Assembly (NCBI GenBank): GCA_009923505.1
Contig: RFTK01000012.1
Location: 1 to 44,579 of the forward strand
Origin: Betaproteobacteria bacterium
GTDB taxonomy: Bacteria > Pseudomonadota > Gammaproteobacteria > Burkholderiales > Burkholderiaceae_C
Length of the DNA stretch: 44,579 nucleotides
Reading direction: 5' to 3'
This document shows, piece after piece, positions 28,562 through 37,665 of the stretch. A model generated the notes under the pieces. It did no database searches. It was not told the DNA's origin and saw only the letters and a list, made by a program, of their open reading frames with translations. Every line of letters begins with the position of its first letter. Within the stretch, counting starts at the first letter, position 1. A program made the translations under genes and the position numbers.

Positions 28562-28615
28562 CGTGTGCCTTTCTTTTTTCTTGATCGAGTATCCGGGTTA
28601 CGACCAGGGCTATCC

Positions 28616-28629
28616 TTGATGCAAGTCAA
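28616..28629 (-). promoter_or_regulatory. FNR box of the ccoN promoter
   Basis: TTGATGCAAGTCAA; -10-like GATACT (minus strand, 28588-28593) centred 32 bp away; overlaps the ccoS stop codon. Confidence 0.82.
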
Positions 28630-28763
28630 TCGTCCTGAAGAATCCGCAGACCTTCCTGCTCGACCGCCTCGAATTGACCACTGTGGATGGCCCACCACAA
28701 GCCGCCCAGGATGAGCAACACCAGGACCACGGACAAAGGAATCAGGAGGTACAAAATATCCAT
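28626..28763 (-). CDS. ccoS: cbb3-type oxidase assembly protein CcoS (not in ORF track)
   Basis: Read directly: MDILYLLIPLSVVLVLLILGGLWWAIHSGQFEAVEQEGLRILQDD* (45 aa). Confidence 0.93.
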   Translation of the reverse strand: MDILYLLIPLSVVLVLLILGGLWWAIHSGQFEAVEQEGLRILQDD

Positions 28764-28775
28764 GACATCTCCCCA

Positions 28776-31181
28776 TCAGACCCATTGAGCTTTCAGCGTT
28801 GATGCTGTGGCACTGGCGCATGGCATGGGGTCCCGCGCCAGTGGACGCCCCAAACGCAAGGAGTGCAGCACCACACCGATCGAACTCAGGGCCATGCCCA
28901 ACCCAGCCAGCCAAGCCGGTAACCAGCCCAGCATGGCCAAGGGCACACACAAGGCGTTGTACAAGGCCGCCCACGCCAGGTTCTGGCGGACCACCCGCAA
29001 GGTGCGACGCGACAACTGCAAGCTCTGCACCACGTGATCCAGGCGATCACCCATCAGCACCAGATCAGCACGCGCCTGGGTCAGCGGCACCGCAGCGCCC
29101 ACAGCTATCGACACATGCGCAGCGGCCATCACCGGGCCATCGTTGAGCCCATCCCCCACCATCAGCACCCGATGACCGGCCTGCTGCAAGGCTTGCATAT
29201 GCTTCAACTTGTCGTTCGGGCTGCAGCCCCCGAATGCCGTGCCGTCAGGCAAGCCCAACCTGGCCGCCAACGCCGCCACAGCAACCGGCCGATCCCCCGA
29301 CAAAATGCGCACGGACAAACCCAGGGCTCGCAATGCTTCCAGGGTGGCCGGCGCATCCTCGCGCAGTTCTTCGCTCAGCGCAAAACTGGCCAGCCAGCGC
29401 GCGTCGTCAAACAAATGCACCTGGGCTTGCCTGGCTTCGAGCGGAGCCTGCGCCGCATGGCGTCCCTCCTGGGCAAATGCCCAGGACCCCAAACGAACAT
29501 GGCGCTCAGACTCGGCGCACAACCCGTCGGCGCAAGGCACCTGGGTGGGCCGTTCAACAAGGTCCGGGCCAGGAGCTATCAGGGCTTCGATGCCACGTCC
29601 AGGGATTTCCTGCACCGAGGTCCAAGTGGGCCGTGGCCATGGTGTGTCGGCGGATGAATGGGTGCTCGCGGCCTGCCACGCTTGCACCAGGGCGCGTGAC
29701 AGCGGATGCCAGGAGTGAGCAGCCAGCGCAGCGGCACACTGCAACGCCTGTTGAGCATCCACACCGGGCGCCGTCCACTGACGATCCAAGCGCTGACCAT
29801 CGCGCGTGAGGGTACCGGTTTTGTCGAACACCACGGTATCCACCTGGGTCAGGGCCTCGAACGATTGCAACTCACGCACCAAAATGCCCTGCCGCGCGAG
29901 TTGCCCTGCCGCCGCCAGCATGGCCGCTGGCGTGGCCAGTGACAATGCGCAGGGACAGGTGACGATCAGCACGGATACCGCCACCATCAGCGCATGCGCA
30001 GGGCTCACAACCCACCACCAGGCGGCGGCTCCCCCTGCAGCGCACAACACAGCCAGCAAAAAGGGACGCGCCATGCGGTCAGCCAACTGCGCCAACCGGG
30101 GCTTGACCAGGCTGGCATGGTCCATCAGCGCGACGATCTGCGCGTAGCGGGTATCCTTGCCAACTGCCTTGATCTGTATCTCGACCGTCGCGGCCACATT
30201 CAGACTGCCCGCCAGCACGGCCTCACCCGGTCCACGGGCCAAGGGGCGCGACTCACCGGTCAACAAAGCTTCTTGCGCCAAGGTGTGTCCCACCAGCACC
30301 TGACCATCCGCCGGAAAGGATTCCCCGGGCAATACCCGCACCCGGTCGCCGGCACGCAGGCGATGCACCGCCACTCGAGTCCAGACACCCGGACCATCCA
30401 ACCGCTCGACACTGTCGGGCAATCGGTTCATCAGCGCTTCGAGCGCACCGGCCGTGCGTTCGCGCAAACGACTCTCCAACCAACGACTGCTGAGGAGGAA
30501 AAACACGAACATGGTGAGTGAATCGAAATACACCTCGCCGCCCCAGGGCCCCTGGGGCTCGAAGGTGGCGACCGAACTCACGACAAAGGTGATGGCCATG
30601 CCCAGGGCCACCGGCAAGTCCATGCTGACACGACGCAGACGCACATCGCGCCACGCATTGACCCAGAAGGGTTGACAGGAAAACAGCACCACCGGCAAGG
30701 TCAGCACCCAACTGGCCCAGCGCAGCAACTGCGCCATGTCGGCACTCATGTCTCCCGCGCCACTGAGGTAAGCGGGCGTCGCATACATCATCACCTGCAT
30801 CATGCAACAGCAGGCCACCAGCCAGCGCCACAGCACGGCCCGCTGCTCCAAGCGGTGTGCTGTGCGACGGCCATTGTCTTGTGCCGGCACAGCCCGGTAG
30901 CCCGCAGTCTCCACCGCCTGAAACCAGACCGAGGGCTGTACTTGATCCGGACACCACACCACCTGGGCCCGGTGCGTGGCCGCATTGACGGTGACCTCTC
31001 GGACACCGGGCACAGCCAGCAGGGCGGACTCGATGTTCAGTGCGCAAGCCGCGCAATGCATGCCCTCGAGCATGACCTGCGATGACCACACCCCGGACGG
31101 TGACGTGGGGGGTGTCTGAGGGTCCAGGGGATGGCTGAATGGCTGCCAGGCCTGCGGGTCGTCGAGGAGCGAGGTGCTCAT
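28776..31181 (-). CDS. ccoI: Copper-translocating P-type ATPase (CcoI/FixI type)
   Basis: HMA motif MHCAACALNIESALLAVPGV, CPC motif VTCPCALSLATPAAML, DKTGTLT, MVGDGLNDGPVMAAA; MSTSLLDD start at 31181. Confidence 0.95.
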   Translation of the reverse strand: MSTSLLDDPQAWQPFSHPLDPQTPPTSPSGVWSSQVMLEGMHCAACALNIESALLAVPGVREVTVNAATHRAQVVWCPDQVQPSVWFQAVETAGYRAVPAQDNGRRTAHRLEQRAVLWRWLVACCCMMQVMMYATPAYLSGAGDMSADMAQLLRWASWVLTLPVVLFSCQPFWVNAWRDVRLRRVSMDLPVALGMAITFVVSSVATFEPQGPWGGEVYFDSLTMFVFFLLSSRWLESRLRERTAGALEALMNRLPDSVERLDGPGVWTRVAVHRLRAGDRVRVLPGESFPADGQVLVGHTLAQEALLTGESRPLARGPGEAVLAGSLNVAATVEIQIKAVGKDTRYAQIVALMDHASLVKPRLAQLADRMARPFLLAVLCAAGGAAAWWWVVSPAHALMVAVSVLIVTCPCALSLATPAAMLAAAGQLARQGILVRELQSFEALTQVDTVVFDKTGTLTRDGQRLDRQWTAPGVDAQQALQCAAALAAHSWHPLSRALVQAWQAASTHSSADTPWPRPTWTSVQEIPGRGIEALIAPGPDLVERPTQVPCADGLCAESERHVRLGSWAFAQEGRHAAQAPLEARQAQVHLFDDARWLASFALSEELREDAPATLEALRALGLSVRILSGDRPVAVAALAARLGLPDGTAFGGCSPNDKLKHMQALQQAGHRVLMVGDGLNDGPVMAAAHVSIAVGAAVPLTQARADLVLMGDRLDHVVQSLQLSRRTLRVVRQNLAWAALYNALCVPLAMLGWLPAWLAGLGMALSSIGVVLHSLRLGRPLARDPMPCASATASTLKAQWV

Positions 31182-31217
31182 GGGGGTCAAGCGTAGCGAA
31201 AGGGGCTTGAGGAAAAC

Positions 31218-31231
31218 TTGACGCAGATCAA
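31218..31231. promoter_or_regulatory. FNR box between divergent ccoI and uspA
   Basis: TTGACGCAGATCAA; TAGGAT at 31254-31259 (plus strand) centred 32 bp from the box centre. Confidence 0.78.
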
Positions 31232-31341
31232 GTAGGCAACACATCCCGCTGACTAGGATGAATCCATGTCGATCACACTGCCCCACGCACGGGGGTGCGT
31301 GATCGCCACGGGTTCAGTTCACATCAACCAAGGAGGTTCTT

Positions 31342-31785
31342 ATGTACAAACGCATTCTCGTGACGACCGATGGCTCGAGCCTGTCCAAGAAAGCGGTGGC
31401 CAGCGCGGTTCAACTGGCGTCCCTCACGGGTGCCGAGTTGGTGGCGGTGCGCGTGATTCCGCGTTACCCGCAAAGCTATTTCGAAGGGTCGCTGCCCTTG
31501 AGCATGTTGGAGATCGGCAAAATTGAGAAACAGTGGGCTGACGATGCCCAGTCAGCGGTGGATGCCGTCAAAAAAGCCGCTGACGCCAAGGACGTCAAGG
31601 TCAAGACGGTGGTGGTCAAGTCCGATGTGGTGTCCGACGCCATCATCAACACCGCCAAAAAGCAAAAGGCTGAATTGATTGTCATGGCCTCGCATGGCCG
31701 TCGCGGCATCAAGCGTTTGCTGCTGGGCAGCGAAACCCAGCAGGTGCTCACGCACTCGGCCATTCCGGTGCTGGTGCTGCGTTAA
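31342..31785 (+). CDS. Universal stress protein (UspA family)
   Basis: YKRILVTTDGSSLSKKAV...; ATP-binding motif ASHGRRGIKRLLLGSETQQVLTHSAIPVLVLR; AAGGAGG RBS. Confidence 0.95.
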   Translation: MYKRILVTTDGSSLSKKAVASAVQLASLTGAELVAVRVIPRYPQSYFEGSLPLSMLEIGKIEKQWADDAQSAVDAVKKAADAKDVKVKTVVVKSDVVSDAIINTAKKQKAELIVMASHGRRGIKRLLLGSETQQVLTHSAIPVLVLR

Positions 31786-31795
31786 CGCGGGCTGA

Positions 31796-31820
31796 ATGCA
31801 GCGGTCTAGAAGCGCTGCAT
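31796..31820. terminator. Hairpin between convergent uspA and queG
   Basis: ATGCAGCG-N9-CGCTGCAT perfect 8-bp arms; no U-tract. Confidence 0.5.
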
Positions 31821-31824
31821 CGGC

Positions 31825-32919
31825 TCACTGCGCGAGCGCCCAGCCCACGTGCTCGCGCACCAACTCGCTGGGGTGATCCCGACGTTGCGCCAGCGCTGCT
31901 CGCAAGCTGGCCGCTTGCGCCGAAGGTGCAGCACGCAGCGCATTGCCCAGCGCCACCGCGAGATTGCGCAGCCAGCGTTCATGCCCGATGCGGCGGATCG
32001 GGCTGCCCTCGGTGGCCGCTAGGAATGTGGGCTCGTCCCAGCCCCACAGCTGCAGCAAGGTGGCTGTTGCCAGGGGGTGCCGCTGCTCAAAATCCGGCAG
32101 CACGGCGAACTGAGCGTATTTGTTCCAGGGACACACCAGCTGACAGTCATCGCAACCGTAAATCCGGTTGCCCATCAAAGCTCGCAGGGGCTCGGGTATC
32201 GCTCCCGGGTGTTCAATCGTGAGATAGGAAATGCAGCGACGCGCGTCCAGACGATATGGCTCGACGATGGCCTGGGTTGGACAAGCCTGCAAACACGCCT
32301 GGCAACTGCCACAGTGGTCGGTGACGGGCGCCGTGGGACTCAGGGCCCGGTTGACAAAAATCTCACCCAGAAAAAACATGGAGCCAGCCTCTCGGTCCAG
32401 CACCAGGGTGTGCTTGCCGCGCCACCCCAGACCACTGCGTACCGCGAGTTCGGCCTCGAGCACAGGGGCAGAGTCGGTGAACACCCGCGTGCCCAGCGGC
32501 CCGAGTTGCTGTTCGATACGCGTGGCCAGTTGTTGCAAACGCGAGCGCATGACCTTGTGATAGTCACGACCTCGGGCGTAGAGCGAGATCACGGCTTGCT
32601 GGGAATTTGAGAGTCGTGCAGTTTCCCGCTGCACCCATTCGGGGCTCACCGAGGGAGGCAGGTAATTCATGCGCGCGGTGATCACACTCAGCGTACCGGG
32701 CACCAGCTCAGCCGGGCGGGCCCGACGCAAGCCGTGGCGCTGCATGTAGTGCATCTCGCCATGGCACTGGGCGTTCAACCAGGCCAGCAATCCGGGCTCT
32801 GCATCCGACAGATCCACAGGCGCCACCGCAATTTGGGAGAATCCCAGTTGTTGCGCCCAGTCCAGCCACTGGGTGCGCCACCGCTCCTGTTGCAACGCGT
32901 CGGAATCGTCTTGGACCAT
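31825..32919 (-). CDS. queG: Epoxyqueuosine reductase
   Basis: GWRGKHTLVLDREAGSMFFLGEIFVN; two ferredoxin motifs CGSCQACLQACPTQAI and YGCDDCQLVCPWNK. Confidence 0.96.
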   Translation of the reverse strand: MVQDDSDALQQERWRTQWLDWAQQLGFSQIAVAPVDLSDAEPGLLAWLNAQCHGEMHYMQRHGLRRARPAELVPGTLSVITARMNYLPPSVSPEWVQRETARLSNSQQAVISLYARGRDYHKVMRSRLQQLATRIEQQLGPLGTRVFTDSAPVLEAELAVRSGLGWRGKHTLVLDREAGSMFFLGEIFVNRALSPTAPVTDHCGSCQACLQACPTQAIVEPYRLDARRCISYLTIEHPGAIPEPLRALMGNRIYGCDDCQLVCPWNKYAQFAVLPDFEQRHPLATATLLQLWGWDEPTFLAATEGSPIRRIGHERWLRNLAVALGNALRAAPSAQAASLRAALAQRRDHPSELVREHVGWALAQ

Positions 32920-33441
32920 ACGCCCATTGTAGAAAGCTCAACCGGACTGCCCGAGCCGGCCTCCTGGTCCCGCACCCTGGTGTGGGCCGATGAGGCGGCC
33001 ACGGCGGCATTCGCGCATGGGTTGGCCCAGCAAGCCGAGTTGCTCAACGCCGTGGTGGCCCTGCGTGGCGAACTGGGCGCCGGCAAGACCACCTTGGTGC
33101 GTCATGTGCTGCGAGCCCTGGGAGTCACGGGTCGCATCAAGAGTCCCACCTATGCGGTGGTGGAGCCCTATAACCTCCCGCAGCGTGCGGGTCAGTCTGC
33201 GCAACACGCCTGGCATTTCGACTTCTACCGCTTCAGCGATCCCCGCGAATGGGAGGACGCCGGTTTTCGCGACCTGTTTGCACAGCCCGGCCTCAAGCTG
33301 TGCGAGTGGCCCGATCAGGCGGCCGCCTTGCTGCCGGTGGTCGACCTGGACATCACCCTGAGCGTGCACAATGACGAGCAACGCTTGGTGCAACTGCACG
33401 CCCACACACCCTTGGGTGCCCGTTTGTTACCGCCCGCATGA
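32911..33441 (+). CDS. tsaE: tRNA threonylcarbamoyladenosine biosynthesis ATPase TsaE
   Basis: Walker A LRGELGAGKTTLVRHVLRALGV; IKSPTYAVVEPY; FDFYRFSDPREWEDAGF. Start uncertain (TTG 32911 or GTG 32980). Confidence 0.92.
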   Translation: MDHTPIVESSTGLPEPASWSRTLVWADEAATAAFAHGLAQQAELLNAVVALRGELGAGKTTLVRHVLRALGVTGRIKSPTYAVVEPYNLPQRAGQSAQHAWHFDFYRFSDPREWEDAGFRDLFAQPGLKLCEWPDQAAALLPVVDLDITLSVHNDEQRLVQLHAHTPLGARLLPPA

Positions 33442-34910
33442 AACGCCGCCACCTGTTGCAATCGACCGCCACCGTGCTGCTCCTGGGCCGTGCGCAGATT
33501 GCGCGTGGTGCATCCATTCTGGCGGTGCGCGTGTGGCCAGCGGCCGAGTACACCCGGGTCACCATCGAAGCCGACACGCCCCTGAACACCCAGGCCCAGT
33601 TTGTCGCCAACCCGCCTCGTCTGGCACTCGACATCGAAGGGATTGAACTCAACCCTGCGCTGCGCGAACTGGTGGGCAAGGTGCGATCGGACGACCCCTA
33701 CATCACCGGCGTGCGGGTGGGGCAATTCAACCCCACCACCGTCCGACTGGTGCTCGATCTGCGGCAGATGGTACAGCCCCAGGTCTTCTGGCTGGCACCG
33801 GTGTCGGCGAGCGGCACCGGCCAATCCAGCTATCAGCACCGCCTGGTTCTGGACCTGTACCCCAGCCAGATCGCCGATCCGCTGGAAGCGCTGATTGCCC
33901 AGCAACACGCCGCCACCACACGCTCCGGTACCGACCCGCTGGGTGACTGGATGGCGCGGCAGCAAGCCGCCGCGCCCGTGCCTGGCAATGCCTCAGCGCA
34001 GAGCACCGCTCCCACTGCCCCACCAGGGTCCGGTCGTGGTGCGGGCGCGCCTGGCACCTCACCCGCCGTCGGGATGCCTCCAGCGATCGCGACCGCCCCT
34101 TCTATCTCAGCGCCAGCAGCACCGTCCAAGCCTTCACCCGATGACCACACCGATCGCTTCATCGTGGTGGCGTTGGACCCTGGTCATGGTGGCGAAGACC
34201 CAGGGGCCATCGGTTCTCGCGGCACGCGAGAAAAAGATGTGGTGTTGCAAATTGCCCAGCGGCTGCGCGACCGCATCAATGCCACCACGTTGACCACGCG
34301 CCATCAACGCCTGCCCATGCGGGCCTATCTGACGCGCGATGCCGACTTCTTTGTGCCACTGCATGTGCGGGTGCAAAAAGCAAGGCGGGTGCAGGCCGAC
34401 ATCTTCATCAGCTTGCATGCCGATGCTTTTTTCACCCCCGAGGCGCGCGGCGCCAGCGTGTTTGCCTTGAGCCAGGGCGCGGCCTCCAGCGCGGCCGCAC
34501 GCTGGATGGCAAACCAAGAAAACCGCGCCGATGCGATTGGCGGGTTGAATATCCAGACGCGGGATGCCCATGTGCAGCGTGCGCTCTTCGACATGAGCAC
34601 CACCGCGCAAATCAATGACAGCCTGAAGCTTGGGAGCGAAATGCTGGGCAACATTCGACGCATCGGCAAACTGCACAAGCCCGCGGTGGAACAAGCCGGC
34701 TTTGCGGTGCTCAAGGCACCGGATATTCCGAGTGTGTTGGTGGAAACTGCTTTCATCAGCAACCCACAAGAAGAGGCGCTGTTGGTCAGCGAGGACTACC
34801 AGAACAAATTGGCCGATGCGCTGATGCAGTCGATCGAGCGCTATTTCCTGCGCAACCCACCGCTCGCGCGTCAACGGGTAGCAGGTTTGCCGCCCTTGCC
34901 AGGGTCCTGA
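33438..34910 (+). CDS. amiC: N-acetylmuramoyl-L-alanine amidase (AMIN + Amidase_3)
   Basis: Twin-Arg leader MKRRHLLQ..., VALDPGHGGEDPGAIGSRGTREKDV, SLHADAF, SVLVETAFISNPQEE; ATGA overlap with tsaE. Confidence 0.93.
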   Translation: MKRRHLLQSTATVLLLGRAQIARGASILAVRVWPAAEYTRVTIEADTPLNTQAQFVANPPRLALDIEGIELNPALRELVGKVRSDDPYITGVRVGQFNPTTVRLVLDLRQMVQPQVFWLAPVSASGTGQSSYQHRLVLDLYPSQIADPLEALIAQQHAATTRSGTDPLGDWMARQQAAAPVPGNASAQSTAPTAPPGSGRGAGAPGTSPAVGMPPAIATAPSISAPAAPSKPSPDDHTDRFIVVALDPGHGGEDPGAIGSRGTREKDVVLQIAQRLRDRINATTLTTRHQRLPMRAYLTRDADFFVPLHVRVQKARRVQADIFISLHADAFFTPEARGASVFALSQGAASSAAARWMANQENRADAIGGLNIQTRDAHVQRALFDMSTTAQINDSLKLGSEMLGNIRRIGKLHKPAVEQAGFAVLKAPDIPSVLVETAFISNPQEEALLVSEDYQNKLADALMQSIERYFLRNPPLARQRVAGLPPLPGS

Positions 34911-34955
34911 TTCAAGGGGTGTAGGGCGCGCCCCGGGATGCCAGGTCCGTCTGTC

Positions 34956-35612
34956 TTAGCCTGACGCTTTCTCCGGGCCGGAGCGGCCCGCGCGCCAGGC
35001 CCCGAACAACGCCAGGCAACCTGGCACCAGGATCAAGCCCCAGATGATTTTTTCCAGGTGCACCTTCACCCATGGGATGTTGCCAAACCAGTAGCCCGCC
35101 AGTCCAACGCCCACCACCCACAGCACCGCACCGGTGACGTTGAAGAACGTGAAGCGACCACGGTGCATGTCCGCCACCCCGGCCACAAATGGCGCGAAGG
35201 TGCGAATGAAAGGCATGAATCGCGCCAGGATGATCGTGACACCTCCATATCGCTCATAAAACGCATGGGCCTTGTCAAAGGCTTGCCGGTTGAACCAGCG
35301 CGACGTTTCCCAGCCATACACGCGCTGGCCAACGCGACGCCCGATGAGGTAATTGCATTGATCGCCCGCAATGGCCGCCACCAGCAACACCCCAAGGGCC
35401 ACTTGCAAGTCCATCAGCCCATTGGCACACAAGGCGCCCACCACAAACATCAATGAGTCGCCTGGCAGGAATGGCATGATCACCAAACCGGTTTCGACAA
35501 AGACAATCAGAAACAACAGCCCATAGACCCACACACCGTATTGCTGCACAAAGCTTTCGATGTAGCGGTCAATATGGAGGATGAAATCGATCAACAGGGC
35601 GAGGAGTTCCAT
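34956..35612 (-). CDS. DedA family membrane protein
   Basis: FVETGLVIMPFLPGDSLMFVVGAL, GDQCNYLIGRRVG, RFMPFIRTFAPFVAGVADM; real start 35612 in a longer ORF. Confidence 0.94.
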   Translation of the reverse strand: MELLALLIDFILHIDRYIESFVQQYGVWVYGLLFLIVFVETGLVIMPFLPGDSLMFVVGALCANGLMDLQVALGVLLVAAIAGDQCNYLIGRRVGQRVYGWETSRWFNRQAFDKAHAFYERYGGVTIILARFMPFIRTFAPFVAGVADMHRGRFTFFNVTGAVLWVVGVGLAGYWFGNIPWVKVHLEKIIWGLILVPGCLALFGAWRAGRSGPEKASG

Positions 35613-35646
35613 GTGGACATTATCCCCCTCCCCTAGAATCCCTTGG

Positions 35647-37626
35647 GTGAACCGCCTTGCTCCCCTCCGTCCCATCCTTGAACTGCCCGACGAGCTGATC
35701 AGCCAGATCGCCGCCGGCGAGGTGGTGGAACGACCCGCCTCGGTGGTGCGCGAGTTGCTGGACAACGCCCTGGACGCTGGCGCCACTGACATCGTGGTGC
35801 GACTGGCTGCTGGCGGGGTGCGACTCATCAGCGTGGAAGACAACGGCGCAGGTATTCCCAGCGCCGAGTTGTCGGTGGCCCTCAAGCGACACGCCACCAG
35901 CAAGATCCGCGACCTGCGTGAACTTGAGGGGGTGGGCACCATGGGCTTTCGGGGTGAGGCGCTGGCCGCCATCGCTTCGGTGTCCGAACTCACTCTGCTC
36001 TCGCGACCCGAGGGACAGGCGACGGCGATGACCCTGGACGGTCGCAGCGGCGAATTGCGCGCCGCCGCCCGATCCACCGGCACCACGGTGGAGGTGCGTG
36101 AGCTATTTTTCAGCACGCCCGCGCGACGCAAATTTCTCAAGACCGATGCCACCGAACTGGGCCATTGCGTCGAGGCGCTGCGCCGCCACGCGCTGGCTCG
36201 CCCGCAGGTGGGATTTGCCCTCTGGCATGACGGCCGCTTGCTCGAGCAATGGCGCGCCCACAGCGGCGACGATGCCCTGGACCGACGTCTAGCCGATGTG
36301 CTGGGCACGGACTTCATCGACGCGTCAGTGCCGGTGCACTTCACCGCAGGACCCCTGGTGGTGCGTGGGCGAGCTGGCCTGCCTGACGCGGCTCGCTCCC
36401 GCGCAGACCAGCAATTCGCCTATGTGAATGAACGATTTGTGCGCGACAAGGTCATCAGCCACGCCGCCAAAAGCGCCTATGAAGATGTGTTGCATGGTCA
36501 GCGCCAACCGGTCTATGTGCTGTACCTCGAGATCGACCCAACGCGGGTGGATGTGAACGTGCACCCCACCAAGATCGAGGTGCGTTTTCGTGATGGACGC
36601 GAAGTGCACCAGGCCATCCGACACAGCATCGAGCGGGCCCTGGCTGCGCCGCGGGCAGGAAAAGTGGACGCCACCGGGCATGTCGGGCTTGGTGGACAAG
36701 ACGCTGCAACTGCCCCCACGGACACCGCCACACGACCTAGCGGCATGTCCTCGTGGGCCAGCTCCCCGGCTGCCCTGGCTTCGTCCGATCGCACCAGCTC
36801 TGCGGGCCGCAGCTCGTCACCCAGCTGGCCCACTTGGCGTCAATCTCGCATGGACATCGGACACCCGATCGCCGACCTGGCCGCTTTGTGGCGGCCTGGC
36901 GAAAGCTCGGGTCAACCCGCTGCTCCTCACACCGTGAATGAAGCGGTGGCCTCCCCGCGGTGGACGCCATCCCAGCTCGCGGGAGATAAGACCGCCGGCA
37001 CACCATCCGACGCCCATCACGACCCATCGCACGACACCACCGTCTGGCCGCTCGGCCGCGCACTGGCCCAACTGCAAGGTGTCTACATCCTGGCGGAAAA
37101 CGCCCAGGGCTTGATCGTGGTGGACATGCACGCCGCGCATGAGCGCATCGTGTACGAGCGACTCAAGCAACAACTGGACGAGGCCCGACTCGGCAGTCAA
37201 CCGCTGCTGATCCCGGTGAGCTTTGCCGCCACCCCCGAAGAAGTCCTGACCGCCGAGACCCACGCCCAGGCCTTGAGTGAATTGGGTCTGGACATATCCA
37301 CGCTGTCGCCACGCACCCTGGCCGTGCGAGCTGTGCCGACCTCGCTCGCACAGGCCGACGGGGTCGAGCTCGCGCGCAGTGTGCTGGCCGAACTCGCCCA
37401 ACATGACGCCAGCACGGTGGTGCAACGCGCCCGCAACGAACTCCTGGCCACCATGGCGTGTCATGGCGCGGTGCGCGCCAACCGGCAACTCACGCTGGAC
37501 GAAATGAATGCCTTGCTGCGTGACATGGAGCGCACCGAACGGGCCGACCAATGCAACCACGGCCGCCCCACCTGGCGAGCCATCAGCTTGCGCGAACTCG
37601 ATGCGCTGTTTTTGCGTGGGCGTTGA
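35647..37626 (+). CDS. mutL: DNA mismatch repair protein MutL
   Basis: ELPDELISQIAAGEVVERPASVVRELLDNALDAGAT, GFRGEALAAI, C-terminal DMHAAHERIVYE. GTG 35647 preferred; ATG 35611 also possible. Confidence 0.96.
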   Translation: MNRLAPLRPILELPDELISQIAAGEVVERPASVVRELLDNALDAGATDIVVRLAAGGVRLISVEDNGAGIPSAELSVALKRHATSKIRDLRELEGVGTMGFRGEALAAIASVSELTLLSRPEGQATAMTLDGRSGELRAAARSTGTTVEVRELFFSTPARRKFLKTDATELGHCVEALRRHALARPQVGFALWHDGRLLEQWRAHSGDDALDRRLADVLGTDFIDASVPVHFTAGPLVVRGRAGLPDAARSRADQQFAYVNERFVRDKVISHAAKSAYEDVLHGQRQPVYVLYLEIDPTRVDVNVHPTKIEVRFRDGREVHQAIRHSIERALAAPRAGKVDATGHVGLGGQDAATAPTDTATRPSGMSSWASSPAALASSDRTSSAGRSSSPSWPTWRQSRMDIGHPIADLAALWRPGESSGQPAAPHTVNEAVASPRWTPSQLAGDKTAGTPSDAHHDPSHDTTVWPLGRALAQLQGVYILAENAQGLIVVDMHAAHERIVYERLKQQLDEARLGSQPLLIPVSFAATPEEVLTAETHAQALSELGLDISTLSPRTLAVRAVPTSLAQADGVELARSVLAELAQHDASTVVQRARNELLATMACHGAVRANRQLTLDEMNALLRDMERTERADQCNHGRPTWRAISLRELDALFLRGR

Positions 37627-37665
37627 GGCCTTGCGCGCACCTGTATCGTATTCACGGGTCATGCC

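Noticed and set aside
35613-36344. N-terminal extension of the dedA ORF (462 aa)
   Set aside because: The extension is antisense to mutL; DedA homology begins at MELLALLIDFILH.
36690-37030. Low-complexity stretch considered as a frameshift or insertion in mutL
   Set aside because: The frame stays open on both sides; inter-domain linkers in MutL are normally variable.
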